Shown here one piece after another: positions 53,531 through 55,888 of a stretch of 55,888 nt of DNA. The DNA is taken from positions 1 through 55,888 of the forward strand of contig CANKJK010000016.1 in NCBI GenBank assembly GCA_947482665.1, in the 5' to 3' direction. Each line of letters starts with the position of its first letter. Positions within the stretch are counted from its first letter, which is position 1. A program made the translations under genes and the position numbers. The stretch comes from Acidobacteriota bacterium (GTDB lineage Bacteria; Acidobacteriota; Vicinamibacteria; Vicinamibacterales; UBA2999). The notes below the pieces were generated by a model. The model worked only from the letters and a program-made list of their open reading frames with translations. It was not told the DNA's origin and ran no database searches.

Positions 53531-54240
53531 CCACGGGGGAGTACTGCCGCGCGGTCGAGGCCTACCTCTGCAAGAACAACGGCGGGCATCTGGTCCGTAT
53601 CGTGGGCCCATCCTTCGACCGCGTGTGTGGCTGGGAGGCGCGCGGGATTCCGCTGCGCGTGGTCTATCGCGGGATTGACCATGCGGTCGAGCGGCAGCGG
53701 GCGAAGGGGAAGGACAGCCGCCGGCCGCTACTGATCGACTTCTGCGAAGCCGATGTCCTCGATGTGTTCGATGAGTGGCGCCGTGCCACGGGAGTGTCCA
53801 TGACCTCAGCGGCCGCGTCGGCCGAGCCGCCTGTGGCGCAGGCGGAGGCGCGCCGGGCCCCCGCGCTTGGGGCCCATCTCGACCGCGTCATCGCGCGGCT
53901 GACGGGTCGCCGGGCCGGCGGCGTGGGCCCGCTGGATGCCCAACTGGACGATCTGGTGCGCGAACTGGACGGCATCCGGGCCCGGGCACGCGCGCTGCGC
54001 GGCGACGCGCGCGCAGATGTGATCGCGCGGCTGGCCGAACTGGATCGCACACTGCTCGGGGCGGCCTGGGCGCTGGTGGACGAGGCCGGGCGCGCGGCGC
54101 TCCGCGACGAGGCGGATCGTGAGCTGGCGCCCTTTCGGACACGCATGGCGGCCGAGGCCTATCAGCGGGCGCTCGACGCGTGCATGGACCGCCTGCTGCG
54201 CGATCGCGAGCGACTGCCGGTGGTGACCTTCGATGCCTGA
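53521..54240 (+). CDS. Unknown two-part protein
   Basis: This encodes 239 residues from GTG 53521, overlapping birA by 10 nt. I do not recognise a family. Residues of about 1-95 form one region with conserved-looking cysteines: GEYCRAVEAYLCKNNGGHLVRIVG, FDRVCGWEARGIPLRVVYRGID and LLIDFCEADVLDVFDEWRR. After an Ala/Pro linker (95-115) the second part is helical and highly charged (LDDLVRELDGIRARARALRG). The rlmD-like gene follows with an 8-nt overlap, so expression in the valS unit is certain to be coupled. A link to RNA or NAD metabolism is guessed from the position only. Confidence 0.7.
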   Translation: MAVTTGEYCRAVEAYLCKNNGGHLVRIVGPSFDRVCGWEARGIPLRVVYRGIDHAVERQRAKGKDSRRPLLIDFCEADVLDVFDEWRRATGVSMTSAAASAEPPVAQAEARRAPALGAHLDRVIARLTGRRAGGVGPLDAQLDDLVRELDGIRARARALRGDARADVIARLAELDRTLLGAAWALVDEAGRAALRDEADRELAPFRTRMAAEAYQRALDACMDRLLRDRERLPVVTFDA

Positions 54241-55546
54241 CGTCACGCGCGGGGCGGAACTCACACTCCTCATCGAGAAGGCGGTGGCCGGTGGCCAGAT
54301 GCTGGCTCGTCATGAGGGGCAGGTCGTGCTCGTGTCCGGTGCGATTCCCGGTGAGCGCGTGCGGGTGCGGGTGGTGCGCATGGCGTCGCGAACGGCTCAT
54401 GCCGAGGTCCTCGAGGTACTCGAGGCTTCGCCTGACCGGCGTCCCGGCGTGACCGATCCGCGCTGCGGGGGACAGGCCTTCGCGCATGTCGCGTATGCCC
54501 GCCAGCTGACGCTGAAAGCCGGCATTGTGCGCGACGCATGGGAGCGTATCGCGCGGCTCCCGTGGCCGGGCGATCCCACCGTCGTGCCCTCGCCGGAACA
54601 CGGCTACCGCATGCGCGCGCGGTTGCACGGCGATCACGGACGGATAGGCTTCTTGCGCGAGGGGTCTCACCAGGTGTGCGACGCCGATGCCGGCGGACAA
54701 CTTCTGCCGTCCACCGTCGAGTGGGTGCGCGAGGTGGAGCGCCGCGGTGTCGCTGAAGGCCTTGGGATTACGGCCCTGGAACTGACCGAGAACATCGCGG
54801 GCACGGCCCGGGCGAGCTATCTGGAGTTGCAGACGCCGCCGTCCGCGGCGTTCGTGGCCGCGGTGTCTGGGGCTGGGCCCATCTCATGGGGGCGGGCCGC
54901 CGAGGCACCGCCTTCGCGGGGGCGTACGCGCCCGGTGGCCAGAGTCGCCATCGTCGGCCCGGGCGAAGCCAGTCTGGTGGACGGGGTGTCTCCCAGCCCT
55001 GGCGCGGCCGCGGTGCCGCTGCGGCGGCATGCGCGCGCGTTCTTCCAGGGCAATCGATTCCTGCTTGAACCCTTCGTGCACCACGTCGTGGCGGCGGTGG
55101 AGCGGGGGCCCGTGCTCGATCTCTATGCGGGCGTCGGGCTCTTCGGGCTGTCCACGGCCGCGGCCGGGCGAGGCCCGGTGGTCTGTGTTGAAGGCGACGC
55201 GGTCAGTGGGAGTGATCTGATCCAGAACACCACGTCGTTCGGTGTGCGCGCACACGTGGTCAGGGAGCCGGTCGAGCGGTACGTCGCGAGTGCCGCGGCC
55301 TCGCGCCTCGGCGCGGCGACGGTCATCCTCGACCCGCCGCGCACGGGGATGGCGCCTGAGGTGGCTCGAGCGGTGGGCCGGCTCGCCGGCTCGCGCCTCA
55401 TCTTTGTCTCTTGCGACCCGGCAACCTTTGCGCGGGATGCGCGGGTGCTGGACGAAGCGGGCTTCAGCCTCTCGGCGTTGACGGTCTTTGATCTGTTCCC
55501 CAACACCGCGCACGTCGAAGCGGTGGGCGTGTTCGACCGGCGCTAG
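54233..55546 (+). CDS. Class I SAM-dependent RNA m5U methyltransferase (TrmA/RlmD family)
   Basis: This encodes 437 residues. An N-terminal TRAM domain (about 1-60) binds RNA. The SAM domain has FFQGNRFLLEPFVHHVV, VLDLYAGVGLFGL, and the catalytic core ILDPPRTGMAPEVARA followed by IFVSCDPATFARDARVLDEAG with the nucleophilic Cys, and the Glu base in TAHVEAVGVF. The Fe-S cysteine cluster of RlmD is not complete: only CGGQ and HQVCD remain. It may methylate 23S rRNA or tRNA; the Fe-S-free form favours TrmA-like action. It is last in the unit. Confidence 0.9.
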   Translation: MPDVTRGAELTLLIEKAVAGGQMLARHEGQVVLVSGAIPGERVRVRVVRMASRTAHAEVLEVLEASPDRRPGVTDPRCGGQAFAHVAYARQLTLKAGIVRDAWERIARLPWPGDPTVVPSPEHGYRMRARLHGDHGRIGFLREGSHQVCDADAGGQLLPSTVEWVREVERRGVAEGLGITALELTENIAGTARASYLELQTPPSAAFVAAVSGAGPISWGRAAEAPPSRGRTRPVARVAIVGPGEASLVDGVSPSPGAAAVPLRRHARAFFQGNRFLLEPFVHHVVAAVERGPVLDLYAGVGLFGLSTAAAGRGPVVCVEGDAVSGSDLIQNTTSFGVRAHVVREPVERYVASAAASRLGAATVILDPPRTGMAPEVARAVGRLAGSRLIFVSCDPATFARDARVLDEAGFSLSALTVFDLFPNTAHVEAVGVFDRR

Positions 55547-55888
55547 CGGGTCCCGCCGTCGGCGCGCTCGACGGTCCGGGCGCACGCCAGGACCATTACC
55601 CAGCGTGCGCTCCGCGGGCGCCTGAGAACCGCGCCCGGCTCATTCACTTCAGTCGCGCTCGCAGGGCAATGGCCCCGGCGTACACCCGGCTGGCCCGCGC
55701 TCGCAGGGGAACGGCCCCGTCGCGCACGCACCCGGCCTGCCCGAGACACAGGTGCAGGGCGCCAGCGCTCTGAACTGCATGGCGACGTGTCGATCTCGCG
55801 GTTGCGTGGCAGGGCCTGATGCCGTGCGAGCGCGACTGAAGTGAACGAGCCCAAGCGCATGTCTCACGCGCCCGCGGAGCGCACGAAC
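55547..55888. repeat. Inverted pair of the dispersed repeat at the window edge
   Basis: Arm one (55606-55659) begins TGCGCTCCGCGGGCGCCTGA and ends TTCACTTCAGTCGCGCT. Arm two (55829-55883) is its inverse, beginning AGCGCGACTGAAGTGAACGA. Between them two direct repeats of about 45 bp begin CGCGCTCGCAGGG. The spacing gives a large stem-loop of about 280 nt downstream of the valS unit. No gene is seen; the element may continue outside the window. Confidence 0.8.

Overview
The window comes from a GC-rich bacterium, most likely an Acidobacteriota of the Vicinamibacteria type. The evidence is a secreted protein with the acidobacterial VWFA-related domain (44022-46052), several exported PQQ-type beta-propeller proteins, a receiver protein with a long Pro/Ala linker, and a chromosomal backbone of single-copy housekeeping genes. 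I see no phage, insertion sequence, CRISPR array or plasmid gene. Taxonomy is inferred from gene content only.

Layout. 1-3333: two adjacent beta-propeller genes, the first cut by the window edge. 3495-6219: a 49-residue metallothionein-like gene, nadE, a CPXCG protein and a DUF4337 membrane protein. 6220-8021: rsmE behind a 2OG-Fe(II) oxygenase. 8097-12542: an HTTM-like membrane protein, a DUF5666 lipoprotein, and a Tat-exported propeller coupled to an outer-membrane barrel. 12657-14127: an anchored VOC protein, tRNA-Thr(CGU) and an exported peroxiredoxin. 14246-22468: uvrA-mpg, then leuCD and a divergent LysR regulator/leuA pair. 22477-25849: mscS-like and htrA-like genes, efp, tdk. 25889-28367: a small membrane protein, a 35-codon ORF, an alpha/beta hydrolase, superoxide dismutase and a membrane protein. 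28379-33849: rmuC, a DnaQ-like exonuclease, a CDP-alcohol phosphatidyltransferase, uvrC and a site-2 protease. 33873-37469: trpS-scpA-scpB converging on a pseudouridine synthase. 37745-42385: cmk, a histone H1-like/DUF6335 fusion, rpsA, an HU/IHF gene and a HIT gene. 42370-49293: a copper chaperone, a phytase-like lipoprotein, the VWA protein, glutamate dehydrogenase, a lone B12-binding subunit and a receiver protein. 49340-55546: a tight operon of valS, nadC, birA, an unknown gene and an RNA m5U methyltransferase.

Functional threads. Leucine synthesis is split over two loci (leuCD and leuA) joined by near-identical 66-bp promoter blocks; the LysR gene next to leuA is the obvious candidate regulator. 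Nucleotide excision repair and base repair are represented by uvrA, mpg and uvrC, and chromosome handling by scpAB, HU and the H1-like protein. Oxidative stress genes (SOD, hydrolase, peroxiredoxin) and exported propeller proteins suggest an aerobic Gram-negative lifestyle.

Notable patterns. Many promoters have an extended -10 (often TGCTANNAT) lying 5-12 nt before the start codon, which suggests frequent leaderless or nearly leaderless mRNAs. A dispersed palindromic intergenic repeat occurs after leuD, around 43.75-43.91 kb and twice inverted at the right edge. scpB and the pseudouridine synthase gene overlap tail to tail by 185 bp across a shared 15-bp tandem repeat. I found no clearly novel defence or mobile system; the most unusual items are the twin leu promoters, the shared-repeat overlap, the H1-DUF6335 fusion and the small metallothionein-like gene.
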